A stretch of DNA of 64,000 nucleotides. Source: Pseudomonas piscis. GTDB taxonomy: Bacteria; Pseudomonadota; Gammaproteobacteria; Pseudomonadales; Pseudomonadaceae. Under the pieces are notes generated by a model. That model was not told the DNA's origin, made no database searches, and saw only the letters and a program-made list of their open reading frames with translations. The stretch spans positions 1,364,001 through 1,428,000 of the forward strand of contig NZ_WHUV01000001.1 of NCBI RefSeq assembly GCF_009380155.1, written 5' to 3'. Each line of letters opens with the position of its first letter. Position 1 is the first letter of the stretch. Below are positions 8,792 through 17,254 of the stretch, piece after piece. The position numbers were made by a program, and so were the translations under genes.

Positions 8792-8814
8792 GCATGAAGG
8801 ATAAGCGAGGCAAC

Positions 8815-10104
8815 ATGAGCGACAGCTTTGAACGCAACGCCCAGGTGATTGGCCGGCGCTGGCCGGGAGTGCTGGAGCGCTTGCAGGCCGAGGACGGTAC
8901 CGCTTTGCAGGCTGACCTGGTGGAGGGGTTGGGCGCTACGTTGAGTGTTGCTGGTGTCCAGCTCAGTAGTCGCCATGATCGTGCCAGTGAGGCTCGGTTC
9001 CAGGCGACGAGCCTGCCTGATGACGCAGTTCTGCACCTGTATGGCTGTGGCCTGGGAGACCTGCAGCTGGAATTGTTGGCGCGTTCCCGGCTTCAGCGCC
9101 TGCATGTGCATATCCTCAATGGTGCGGTGTTCAAGCTGGTCCTGCAGTTGTTGGAGCAGGATGCCTGGCTGTCCGATCCGCGGGTGGAGTTGCAGTACGC
9201 TGGTGACCTGCGTGAAATCCAGTTGCCGTTCTTCGCCTCGCCGGCCGAGCTGGTGCTGGCCGATGACTACAACGCGAAGATTCGTGATCGGCTGATCAGC
9301 GAAACCCACCTGACATTCAACAATCGCGTCTTCAGCAAGGACTTGGCGCGGATTTCCGATCGTCTTGAAGCCAGCGAGCCCTGGGTGGCCAGGGATCGTG
9401 ACGTGGCCGAGCTATTCGGGACCTATGCCGGGGAGGAGGTGTTCGTCATAGGAACCGGGCCCAGCCTGGAGCAGCACTTCGATGCGTTGCGTGCGCATGC
9501 CGCGAAAGCGCAGAGGCCACTGTTGATCTGTGTGGATACTGCCTACCAGCCCTTGCGCAGGGAAGGCATCCAGCCTGACCTGGTGATCAGCATCGATCAG
9601 CGTATTTCTATCCGCCACCTGCCGGCCGAGGGTAGCGAAAACACGGTTCTTGTCTATATGCCGCTGGCGGCTCCGCAGATACTGGAAGGCTGGTTGGGCC
9701 CCCGCTATGCCAGTTACTCCCCGAGCCCGATGTTCGAGGACCTGTCCCGGCGGATACCCCGCGGGCAATTGCATGCAGGCGGTAGCGTGATTCATCCTGC
9801 GGTGGATCTTGCGGTGAAGATGGGTGGCAAGCAAATCACCTTGTTCGGTGCCGATTTCTCCTTTCCGATGAACCGTACCCATGCTGGCTGGCAGGATGGC
9901 GAGCTGGGGCCGTTGCTCCGGGACGCCAGGCACTGGGTGTTGGATGGTCATGGCCAGCGGGTCAGAACCCAGCTCAACTTTCGGGGCTATCTATGCGAGT
10001 TGGAGCGTTATATCCACAGTCATCCAGAGGTTGCATTCTTCAATACCAGTCGTAGCGGTGCGCTGATCGCTGGCGCTGCCTTTCATGCGGATTTTGTTCA
10101 ATGA
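8815..10104 (+). CDS. motility-associated Maf/DUF115 (6-hydroxymethylpterin pyrophosphokinase MptE-like) protein
   Basis: A 429-residue protein with the Maf/DUF115 core starting EEVFVIGTGPSLEQHF near residue 207 and running through VSIDQRIS, GGSVIHPAVDLAVKMGG and LFGADFSFPMNRTH. Maf proteins sit beside flagellin genes in many bacteria and several transfer nonulosonic acids to flagellin; an NDP- or CMP-sugar binding role is expected. The ATG at 8815 was chosen over an upstream in-frame ATG because GAGG lies 5 bases before it and the upstream frame runs into the terminator. It is coupled to the next small gene by a 4-base overlap. The donor sugar is unknown; no nonulosonate synthesis genes are in view. 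Confidence 0.82.
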   Translation: MSDSFERNAQVIGRRWPGVLERLQAEDGTALQADLVEGLGATLSVAGVQLSSRHDRASEARFQATSLPDDAVLHLYGCGLGDLQLELLARSRLQRLHVHILNGAVFKLVLQLLEQDAWLSDPRVELQYAGDLREIQLPFFASPAELVLADDYNAKIRDRLISETHLTFNNRVFSKDLARISDRLEASEPWVARDRDVAELFGTYAGEEVFVIGTGPSLEQHFDALRAHAAKAQRPLLICVDTAYQPLRREGIQPDLVISIDQRISIRHLPAEGSENTVLVYMPLAAPQILEGWLGPRYASYSPSPMFEDLSRRIPRGQLHAGGSVIHPAVDLAVKMGGKQITLFGADFSFPMNRTHAGWQDGELGPLLRDARHWVLDGHGQRVRTQLNFRGYLCELERYIHSHPEVAFFNTSRSGALIAGAAFHADFVQ

Positions 10105-10370
10105 ATAAACTTGAACCGTTGTTGGCCCAGGCTCGGGAGATTGCCGGATTGTTTCGCCTGGGGCGGGACGTCGAGGCGGGTGTTGCCATGATCGAATTGT
10201 TCGACCCGATACAGTCGCTGGTCGACGGGGCGTCGCTGCCGGTCCGGCAGGACTGGAACGAATTGTTGCAGAGAATGCTGTCATGCCAGGAAGCGCAGGA
10301 CTGGTTGGGGCTGGCCGACTATATCGAGTATGAACTGGTGGATTGGTTGCCGGCTTCGTTTGGTGGTTGA
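10101..10370 (+). CDS. small conserved-looking protein of unknown function, coupled to the Maf gene
   Basis: An 89-residue, acidic, mostly helical protein (LAQAREIAGLFRLGRD, then two Leu-rich amphipathic segments ending DYIEYELVDWLPASFGG). No membrane segment, Cys cluster or known motif was recognised. Its ATG lies within the last codons of the Maf gene (ATGAATAA), so translation is very likely coupled. Position just upstream of fliC suggests an accessory to Maf or a flagellin-handling protein, but that rests only on location. Confidence 0.7.
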   Translation: MNKLEPLLAQAREIAGLFRLGRDVEAGVAMIELFDPIQSLVDGASLPVRQDWNELLQRMLSCQEAQDWLGLADYIEYELVDWLPASFGG

Positions 10371-10500
10371 GCTCAGCTTGTAGTGGACAGGGTGTTGTCG
10401 AGAGGCGCTTTTTCTGGCGTCAGTTTTTCGTTCGGTCTGGGCTTAAGCCCTTGTATTTAAAGGGGTGGCAGGGTGATGGCAAATATTTTTCAAAAAGCCC

Positions 10501-10527
10501 TAAAGCAACTTGCCTCCGCGACGATAA
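10501..10527 (+). promoter_or_regulatory. FliA (sigma-28) promoter of fliC
   Basis: TAAAGCAA (10501-10508), exactly 11 bases, then GACGATAA (10520-10527). The enterobacterial consensus is TAAAGTTT-N11-GCCGATAA, so 5 of 8 and 7 of 8 positions match with ideal spacing. It lies 81 bases before the fliC ATG, giving a 5' leader of roughly 70 bases. Confidence 0.88.
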
Positions 10528-10608
10528 CTATTACGAAGGTTCTCTAGGCCATTACCCGGCGGTTGCCAGGGCCGGAAGCCGCAGTACCCAACCAACGAGG
10601 AATTCGTC

Positions 10609-11460
10609 ATGGCTTTAACAGTAAACACCAACGTTACGTCGCTGAACGTTCAGAAAAACCTGAACCGCGCTTCCGACGCTCTGTCGACTTCGATGACTCG
10701 CCTGTCTTCCGGCCTGAAAATCAACAGCGCTAAAGACGACGCCGCCGGCCTGCAGATCGCTACCCGTATGACTTCGCAGATCCGTGGCCAGACCATGGCG
10801 ATCAAGAACGCCAACGACGGTATCTCCATCGCCCAGACCGCTGAAGGCGCGATGCAAGAATCCACCAACATCCTGCAGCGTATGCGTGAACTGGCTGTTC
10901 AGTCGCGAAACGACTCCAACGGTACTGCAGACCGCGCCGCTCTGAACAAAGAATTTGGTCAGATGTCGGACGAACTGACCCGTATCGCCAAGTCGACCAA
11001 CCTGAACGGCAAGAACCTGATCGACGGTTCCGCTGGCACCATGACCTTCCAGGTCGGTTCCAACACCGGTGCTGACAACCAGATCACCATCACCCTGGCC
11101 AGCGGCTTCGACGCTTCGACCCTGGGCGTTAACTCCGGCGCCATCGCCATCACCGGTACCGACAGCACCACTGCTGAAGCCAGCACCAAGGCTGCAATGA
11201 TCGCTATCGACAAGGCTCTGCAGACCATCAACTCCAGCCGTGCCGACCTCGGTGCTGCCCAGAACCGTCTGACCAGCACCATCTCCAACCTGCAGAACAT
11301 CAACGAAAACGCCAGTGCTGCACTGGGTCGCGTACAAGATACCGACTTCGCTGCTGAAACTGCCCAGCTGACCAAGCAGCAGACTCTGCAACAAGCTTCG
11401 ACCGCAGTTCTGGCCCAGGCCAACCAACTGCCATCCGCTGTACTGAAACTGCTTCAGTAA
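10609..11460 (+). CDS. fliC: flagellin (filament subunit)
   Basis: A 283-residue flagellin, among the short type. The conserved N-terminal D0/D1 (about 1-140: NTNVTSLNVQKNLNRA, RLSSGLKINSAKDDAAG, MRELAVQS) and C-terminal D1/D0 (about 200-283: RADLGAAQNRLTSTISNL, ending ANQLPSAVLKLLQ) are intact. Only about 55 residues remain for the surface-exposed centre, which is Ser/Thr-rich and would hold any glycosylation sites. Shine-Dalgarno GAGGAA precedes the ATG. It has its own FliA promoter and a terminator after it, so it is expressed mainly as a single late gene. Confidence 0.97.
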   Translation: MALTVNTNVTSLNVQKNLNRASDALSTSMTRLSSGLKINSAKDDAAGLQIATRMTSQIRGQTMAIKNANDGISIAQTAEGAMQESTNILQRMRELAVQSRNDSNGTADRAALNKEFGQMSDELTRIAKSTNLNGKNLIDGSAGTMTFQVGSNTGADNQITITLASGFDASTLGVNSGAIAITGTDSTTAEASTKAAMIAIDKALQTINSSRADLGAAQNRLTSTISNLQNINENASAALGRVQDTDFAAETAQLTKQQTLQQASTAVLAQANQLPSAVLKLLQ

Positions 11461-11477
11461 TAGCCGGCTAAGCTTTG

Positions 11478-11514
11478 GCGGGGGAGTGCGCTGGTCGTGC
11501 TCTCTCGCTTTTTT
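11478..11514 (+). terminator. intrinsic terminator after fliC
   Basis: GCGGGGGAGT (11478-11487) pairs with GCTCTCTCGC (11499-11508) through ten pairs including G-U wobbles, followed by six T (11509-11514). It lies 18 bases after the fliC stop and 20 bases before flaG. Partial readthrough may supply flaG, for which no separate promoter was found. Confidence 0.75.
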
Positions 11515-11533
11515 ACTTTAAGAGGTGGTGGAC

Positions 11534-11917
11534 ATGGATATGAGCGTGAAGCTGAACTTGTCTTATCCTGTGGCCAAGCCCGCGACGCCTGTTGCTGACC
11601 ACCCTGTGGAGAAGTCTCGAGACAGTGTTCCTGCTGTTGGCGCAATTGATCCAGCTGCGCATACACAGGTAGACAAGAAAGAGGCTCAATCCGAGCAGGA
11701 AAAAGTAAAGATGGCCGTGCAGGAAATCGAGAAGTTCGTCCAGTCGGTCAAGCGTAACCTGGAGTTCTCCATCGACGAGCCCTCCGGCAAGGTTGTAGTC
11801 AAGGTCATTGCCAGCGATTCGGGGGAGGTGGTTCGCCAGATTCCCAACGAAGAAGTTCTGAGGTTGGCCAATAGCTTGAATGATGCCAGCAGCCTGCTTT
11901 TTAGCGCCAAGGTCTGA
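11534..11917 (+). CDS. flaG: FlaG family flagellar protein
   Basis: A 127-residue FlaG protein. The family domain occupies the C-terminal two thirds: VKMAVQEIEKFVQSVKRNLEFSID, then VVKVIASDSGEVVRQIPNEEVLRLA, with a variable N-terminus. FlaG influences filament length or stability; it is not a filament subunit. ATG 11534 is favoured over the GTG at 11525 because AGAGG lies 8 bases upstream. It sits between fliC and fliD as in other pseudomonads. Confidence 0.9.
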   Translation: MDMSVKLNLSYPVAKPATPVADHPVEKSRDSVPAVGAIDPAAHTQVDKKEAQSEQEKVKMAVQEIEKFVQSVKRNLEFSIDEPSGKVVVKVIASDSGEVVRQIPNEEVLRLANSLNDASSLLFSAKV

Positions 11918-11931
11918 TAACTGGCACGAAA

Positions 11932-11946
11932 TTTGTTTTTGCTCTT
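11932..11946 (+). promoter_or_regulatory. probable sigma-54 promoter of fliD
   Basis: TGGCACG-AAAT-TTGT matches the RpoN consensus TGGCACG-N4-TTGC at every defined position except the last base of the -12 element (GT instead of GC). It lies 51 bases before the fliD ATG. In P. aeruginosa the fliD operon is RpoN/FleQ dependent, which supports the call. Confidence 0.65.
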
Positions 11947-11997
11947 TTGATCGCTGTGGTGGTCAAAAGACCGGCGGCATACTGAAGGGAGATACAC

Positions 11998-13443
11998 ATG
12001 GCAAGTCCAATTCTACCGGGTACCGGTCTGGGTTCTGGTCTCGACACCGGTGCTATCGTCAAGGCGTTGGTAGCCGCTGACAAGGCGGCCAAGCAGGGTC
12101 AGATCGACCGTGCGACCGAGACCAACAGCGCGAGTATCTCCGGCATCGGCACTTTGCAATCGTTGTTGTCGTCCTTCCAGAGCACGCTATCCGTCGCGGG
12201 CCTGGGGAGTTCGGTCAACCCCTCCTTTACCGCGTATACCGCCACGACCACCGACGCCAAGTTCGTAACGGCCACCGCAGGCAATGATGCCGTGAAAGGT
12301 ACGTACAAGGTGACGGTTTCCGATCTGGCAACTTCGTCGAAGGTGGCGAGTGCGGCCTTTGCCGGAGGCGCGTCCAGCGCGATTCCAAGTGGTACGTTGA
12401 ACATCACTCAAAATGGCACCAGCTACCCGATTACCATAGGTCCCAATGCGACGTTGCAATCGGTGCGCGACGCTATCAACAACGATACCAACGCGAAAGC
12501 AGCCAGTATCAACGCCAACATCATCACCGACTCCTTTGGCTCGCGATTGGTCATCGGCTCCGGGAAAACCGGTGCTGGTTCCGACATTTCCGTGAGCGGT
12601 ATTACCGGGCTGGCAATCGACGGTAACCAGGAGATGACCAAGCCACCCACCGCTACGTCTTCCGGTTCCATCGCTGGCCTGGCCCAGGATGCGAAGTTCA
12701 CCGTTGATGGCATGGCGCTGACCAGTAAGAGCAACACCGTCAGCCAGGCAGTTTCCGGGTTGAAAATCACCCTGGTGGCCAAGACGACCGATCCGATCAC
12801 GGTGGAAGTGAAAGACAACACCGACGGTCTCAAGGCCTCGGTTCAGAAGTTCATCGAGTCCTATAACGCGGTAGTCAATGGTATCGGCACCCTGACCAAG
12901 CCTTCCTTGGACGATAACGGCAAGCTGACCGTGCCGGCGCAGTTGACGGGTGATTCGTTGCCGCGCTCGATTCTGTCGGCCATTCGTGGTCCCTTGTCGG
13001 AAGTGGGTGCCGGTGACCGGTTGACTGTATTGTCGCAGTTGGGGATCACGACCAACCAGAAAACCGGCGCCCTGGATTTCGACGACAAGAAGTTCACCGC
13101 AGCGGTGCAGGACAAGGGGCTGGGCGGTGAGGTGCAGACCCTGTTCAGTGGCGATGGCACCAAGCCGGGTTTGCTTGAGCGCATGACCAATGCCATCAAG
13201 CCGTTCACCCAGGGTGTCGGCACGATGACCGAAGGGATCCTGACCACTCGCACCAAGACCCTCGACCTGACCAAGAAAAAACTGGCTGATCAGCAATTGG
13301 CGCTGGATCGACGGATTGAAACCCTGACGGCTGTACTGACCAAGAAGTACAACGACATGGATACCCTGGTTGGCAAGCTGAAGGCCACCGCCAGCAACAT
13401 CACCTCCATGTTCGAAGCCATGAACGCGCAGAAGAAAGGCTGA
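11998..13443 (+). CDS. fliD: flagellar filament capping protein
   Basis: A 481-residue FliD (HAP2), the pentameric cap that folds flagellin at the filament tip; in P. aeruginosa it is also a mucin adhesin. The N-terminal D0 domain shows ILPGTGLGSGLDTGAIVKALVAADKAA. The C-terminal coiled-coil segment is LTKKKLADQQLALDRRIETL, ending ITSMFEAMNAQKKG. The centre is Thr/Ser-rich and variable. Shine-Dalgarno AAGGGAG is 7 bases upstream. A hairpin terminator follows immediately, separating it from fliS. Confidence 0.96.
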   Translation: MASPILPGTGLGSGLDTGAIVKALVAADKAAKQGQIDRATETNSASISGIGTLQSLLSSFQSTLSVAGLGSSVNPSFTAYTATTTDAKFVTATAGNDAVKGTYKVTVSDLATSSKVASAAFAGGASSAIPSGTLNITQNGTSYPITIGPNATLQSVRDAINNDTNAKAASINANIITDSFGSRLVIGSGKTGAGSDISVSGITGLAIDGNQEMTKPPTATSSGSIAGLAQDAKFTVDGMALTSKSNTVSQAVSGLKITLVAKTTDPITVEVKDNTDGLKASVQKFIESYNAVVNGIGTLTKPSLDDNGKLTVPAQLTGDSLPRSILSAIRGPLSEVGAGDRLTVLSQLGITTNQKTGALDFDDKKFTAAVQDKGLGGEVQTLFSGDGTKPGLLERMTNAIKPFTQGVGTMTEGILTTRTKTLDLTKKKLADQQLALDRRIETLTAVLTKKYNDMDTLVGKLKATASNITSMFEAMNAQKKG

Positions 13444-13458
13444 TATATAATCTGCGCC

Positions 13459-13495
13459 AAAAGCCCGGCAGCGTTTCCCAGCGCTCCGGGCTTTT
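13459..13495 (+). terminator. intrinsic terminator after fliD
   Basis: AAAAGCCCGG (13459-13468) and CCGGGCTTTT (13486-13495) form a 10-bp stem, 15 bases past the fliD stop. The T-run is only four bases but is part of the stem; the A-tract on the other arm would make it work in both directions. Confidence 0.75.
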
Positions 13496-13505
13496 GCATT
13501 TGACC

Positions 13506-13532
13506 TAAAGTTTTTTGACGTTGCGTCGATAC
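13506..13532 (+). promoter_or_regulatory. FliA (sigma-28) promoter of fliS-fliT
   Basis: TAAAGTTT (13506-13513) is a perfect -35, then 11 bases, then GTCGATAC (13525-13532), matching 6 of 8 positions of GCCGATAA. It lies between the fliD terminator and the fliS Shine-Dalgarno, 40 bases before the ATG. Confidence 0.85.
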
Positions 13533-13571
13533 GCTGTTTATACGAACCCTTGAGTTTTGAAGAGGTACCAC

Positions 13572-13967
13572 ATGAATCCGATGTTAGCCCTTCGGCAATA
13601 TCAAAAGGTGGGTGGACAGGCACAGACTTCCGAGGCCAGTCCGCATCGCCTGGTGCAAATGCTGATGGAAGGTGGCCTGGACCGTATCGCTCAGGCCAAG
13701 GGCGCGATTGAGCGCAAGGACATTGCCAACAAGGGCGTGTTCATCAACAAGGCTATCGGCATCATCGGTGGTCTGCGCGAAGGCCTGGACCTGGATAACT
13801 CCATGGACACCCTGGGTGACCTGGATGGTCTGTATACCTACATGATGAAGCGCCTGACCGAGGCCAACATCAAGACCGATCCCAAGATCCTCGACGAAGT
13901 GGCTGGTCTGCTGCGCACGGTCAAAGAGGGCTGGGATGCCATTGCGGCTCCAGGCCCGCAGTTTTAA
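13572..13967 (+). CDS. fliS: flagellin export chaperone
   Basis: A 131-residue FliS, the cytosolic chaperone that keeps flagellin unpolymerised and escorts it to FlhA. Family features are the N-terminal LALRQYQKVGGQAQTSEASPHRLVQMLMEGGLDRIAQAKGA split over helix 1 and 2, and the INKAIGIIGGLREGLDLD helix near residue 65. The start at 13572 is set by AGAGG 6 bases upstream. It is the first gene of a short fliS-fliT unit under its own FliA promoter. Confidence 0.95.
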   Translation: MNPMLALRQYQKVGGQAQTSEASPHRLVQMLMEGGLDRIAQAKGAIERKDIANKGVFINKAIGIIGGLREGLDLDNSMDTLGDLDGLYTYMMKRLTEANIKTDPKILDEVAGLLRTVKEGWDAIAAPGPQF

Positions 13968-13979
13968 GGAGAAACCCCC

Positions 13980-14276
13980 ATGAGTGCTGTCCTGCAACGC
14001 ATTGAAGAAACGCGCGTGGCCCTGGTCGATGCCCTGGCCGAGCGCAACTGGCAAGCTATCGGTGAATTGGACCTGGCTTGTCGTTCATGCGTGGAAGACG
14101 TACTCGGAGAGGTCGAGGTCGACGAGGTTGCCCTCAGGAGCAATCTTGAAGAGTTGCTGGGGGTCTACCGGCAATTGCTGGAAGTGGCGACCGGTGAGCG
14201 CCAGGCGATATTCGACGAGATGTCGCAGATCCACCAAGCGCAGAACGCGGCAAAGGTTTACCATTTGTTCGGTTAA
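13980..14276 (+). CDS. fliT: FliT-like flagellar chaperone
   Basis: A 98-residue all-helical protein 12 bases after fliS with an AAGGAGAAA Shine-Dalgarno. Size, position between fliS and fleQ, and the helix pattern (VLQRIEETRVALVDALAERNW, LLGVYRQLLEVATGERQAI) fit the FliT group, known as fleP or fliS' in P. aeruginosa. FliT is the FliD export chaperone in enterics. Sequence identity in this group is low, so the assignment leans on context. Confidence 0.75.
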   Translation: MSAVLQRIEETRVALVDALAERNWQAIGELDLACRSCVEDVLGEVEVDEVALRSNLEELLGVYRQLLEVATGERQAIFDEMSQIHQAQNAAKVYHLFG

Positions 14277-14310
14277 TGTCGAGTTGATCCGAACGCTGCG
14301 CGCCATAAAT

Positions 14311-14339
14311 TTGACTGTGCACGCTTTTTTGACTTAACT
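14311..14339 (+). promoter_or_regulatory. candidate sigma-70 promoter of fleQ
   Basis: TTGACT (14311-14316), 17 bases, TTAACT (14334-14339). The -35 matches 5 of 6 and the -10 only 3 of 6 consensus positions. fleQ is at the top of the flagellar hierarchy and is not RpoN dependent in P. aeruginosa, so a housekeeping promoter is expected in this 175-base gap. Confidence 0.35.
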
Positions 14340-14368
14340 AGTGGCTGTTTTCAGATTTCAGGCGTCTA

Positions 14369-14390
14369 TGAAGGCAGGCAAATGCCTTCA
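14369..14390 (+). promoter_or_regulatory. palindrome in the fleQ leader
   Basis: TGAAGGCA (14369-14376), six bases, TGCCTTCA (14383-14390): a perfect 8-bp inverted repeat about 30 bases downstream of the candidate -10 and 62 bases before the fleQ ATG. It could be an operator or an RNA hairpin in the 5' leader. No T-tract follows directly. Confidence 0.4.
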
Positions 14391-14451
14391 AGCGCGTCTA
14401 GCTTGCCCCTTAATTTCCGGGCATTGAGTTGACTAGGGAAGTTGCTATTGC

Positions 14452-15927
<1,476 letters not shown>

Positions 15928-15968
15928 CGCCTGTTTTCCAGGTCACTGAAATCCGGGCGGTTTTTTTT

Positions 15969-15984
15969 AGGCACGGGTATTGCT
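15969..15984 (+). promoter_or_regulatory. sigma-54 promoter of fleSR
   Basis: AGGCACGGGTATTGCT: GG (15970-15971), ten bases, GC (15982-15983), with CAC after GG and TT before GC as in the RpoN consensus. It follows an eight-T run that may end the fleQ transcript, and lies 54 bases before fleS. FleQ-dependent expression of fleSR is known in P. aeruginosa. Confidence 0.88.
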
Positions 15985-16037
15985 AAGTCTCTCGCAACGT
16001 TCCGTTTAACTGACGGTCAGCCACGCGAGAGAGTCCC

Positions 16038-17249
16038 ATGCCCCAAGCCGCCCAGATGTCTCCTGCCCCCGATACCCAGGGGCAATCGTCGTCCGTAGAG
16101 CGGGCGAGCCGGCTTGGTCTCGAGCAGGCCTTTGCCCTGTTCAACCAGATGTCGAGCCAACTTACTGACTCCTACAGCATGCTCGAAGCCCGGGTCACCG
16201 AGCTCAAGGGCGAGCTGGCGGTGGTCAGTGCCCAGCGCATGCAGGAGCTGGCGGAAAAAGAACGCTTGGCCAACCGCTTGCAGAACCTGCTGGACCTGTT
16301 GCCGGGCGGGGTCATCGTCATCGATGGCCATGGCATCGTCAGCGAGGCCAACCCGGCGGCCTGCGAGTTGCTGGGTTTGCCGTTGGAGGGGCAGTTGTGG
16401 CGCAATATCATCGCCCGCAGCTTCGCCCCCCGCGAGGATGACGGCCACGAGATCTCCCTGCGCGACGGCCGGCGCCTGTCCATCTCCACCCGTTCGCTGG
16501 ATGCCGAGCCTGGACAGTTGGTGCTGCTCAATGACCTGACTGAAACCCGTCACCTGCAAGACCAACTGGCGCGCCACGAGCGTCTGTCCTCCCTGGGCAA
16601 GATGGTCGCCTCCCTGGCCCACCAGATTCGTACGCCGCTGTCCGCGGCGTTGCTGTACGCCAGTCACTTGACCGAACAAGAGCTGCCGGTGGCCACTCAC
16701 CAGCGCTTTGCCGGGCGCCTCAAGGAGCGCCTGCATGAGCTCGAGCACCAGGTGCGCGACATGCTGGTATTCGCCCGTGGCGAGCTGCCGCTCACCGATC
16801 GCCTGACGCCCAAGTCGCTGTTGCAATCCCTGCAGGCCGCCGCCCTGACCCATGTCCAGGATGTTGCCGTGCGTTGGCAGTGCGACAGCCATGAGGGTGA
16901 ACTGCTGTGCAATCGCGACACCCTGGTGGGGGCGTTGCTCAACCTGATCGAAAACGCGGTCCAGGCCAGTGCCGGTACTGCGCGGCTGAAGGTGCACCTG
17001 TATCGCCGGGACGACACTTTGCGCCTGTGTGTCAGTGACAGTGGCAGCGGTATCGAGACCGAGGTGCTGGAGCGCCTGGGCGAACCGTTTTTCACCACCA
17101 AGGCCAACGGCACCGGGCTCGGCCTGACGGTGGTCAAGGCAGTGGCGCGTGCCCATCAGGGAGAATTGTCCCTGCGCTCGCGTCCCGGGCGCGGTACTTG
17201 TGCACTGGTGACCCTGCCTCTGTTTTCCAGTGCCCCTGGAGTGGAGTGA
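16038..17249 (+). CDS. fleS: flagellar two-component sensor kinase
   Basis: A 403-residue soluble histidine kinase. A PAS domain covers about 85-180 (LLDLLPGGVIVIDGHGIVSEANPAA split by a loop). HisKA follows, with the phosphoacceptor in SLAHQIRTPLSAAL near residue 195. HATPase_c has an N box LIENAVQAS near 305, a G1 SDSGSGI near 335 and a G2 GTGLGLT near 358. No membrane segment is seen, so it senses an intracellular cue, thought to be basal-body assembly. It ends five bases before fleR, which it phosphorylates. Confidence 0.95.
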   Translation: MPQAAQMSPAPDTQGQSSSVERASRLGLEQAFALFNQMSSQLTDSYSMLEARVTELKGELAVVSAQRMQELAEKERLANRLQNLLDLLPGGVIVIDGHGIVSEANPAACELLGLPLEGQLWRNIIARSFAPREDDGHEISLRDGRRLSISTRSLDAEPGQLVLLNDLTETRHLQDQLARHERLSSLGKMVASLAHQIRTPLSAALLYASHLTEQELPVATHQRFAGRLKERLHELEHQVRDMLVFARGELPLTDRLTPKSLLQSLQAAALTHVQDVAVRWQCDSHEGELLCNRDTLVGALLNLIENAVQASAGTARLKVHLYRRDDTLRLCVSDSGSGIETEVLERLGEPFFTTKANGTGLGLTVVKAVARAHQGELSLRSRPGRGTCALVTLPLFSSAPGVE

Positions 17250-17254
17250 AGGTA

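Noticed and set aside
11477..11492. Sigma-54 site before flaG
   Set aside because: The GG to GC distance is 11 bases, not 10, and the bases form the arm of the fliC terminator.
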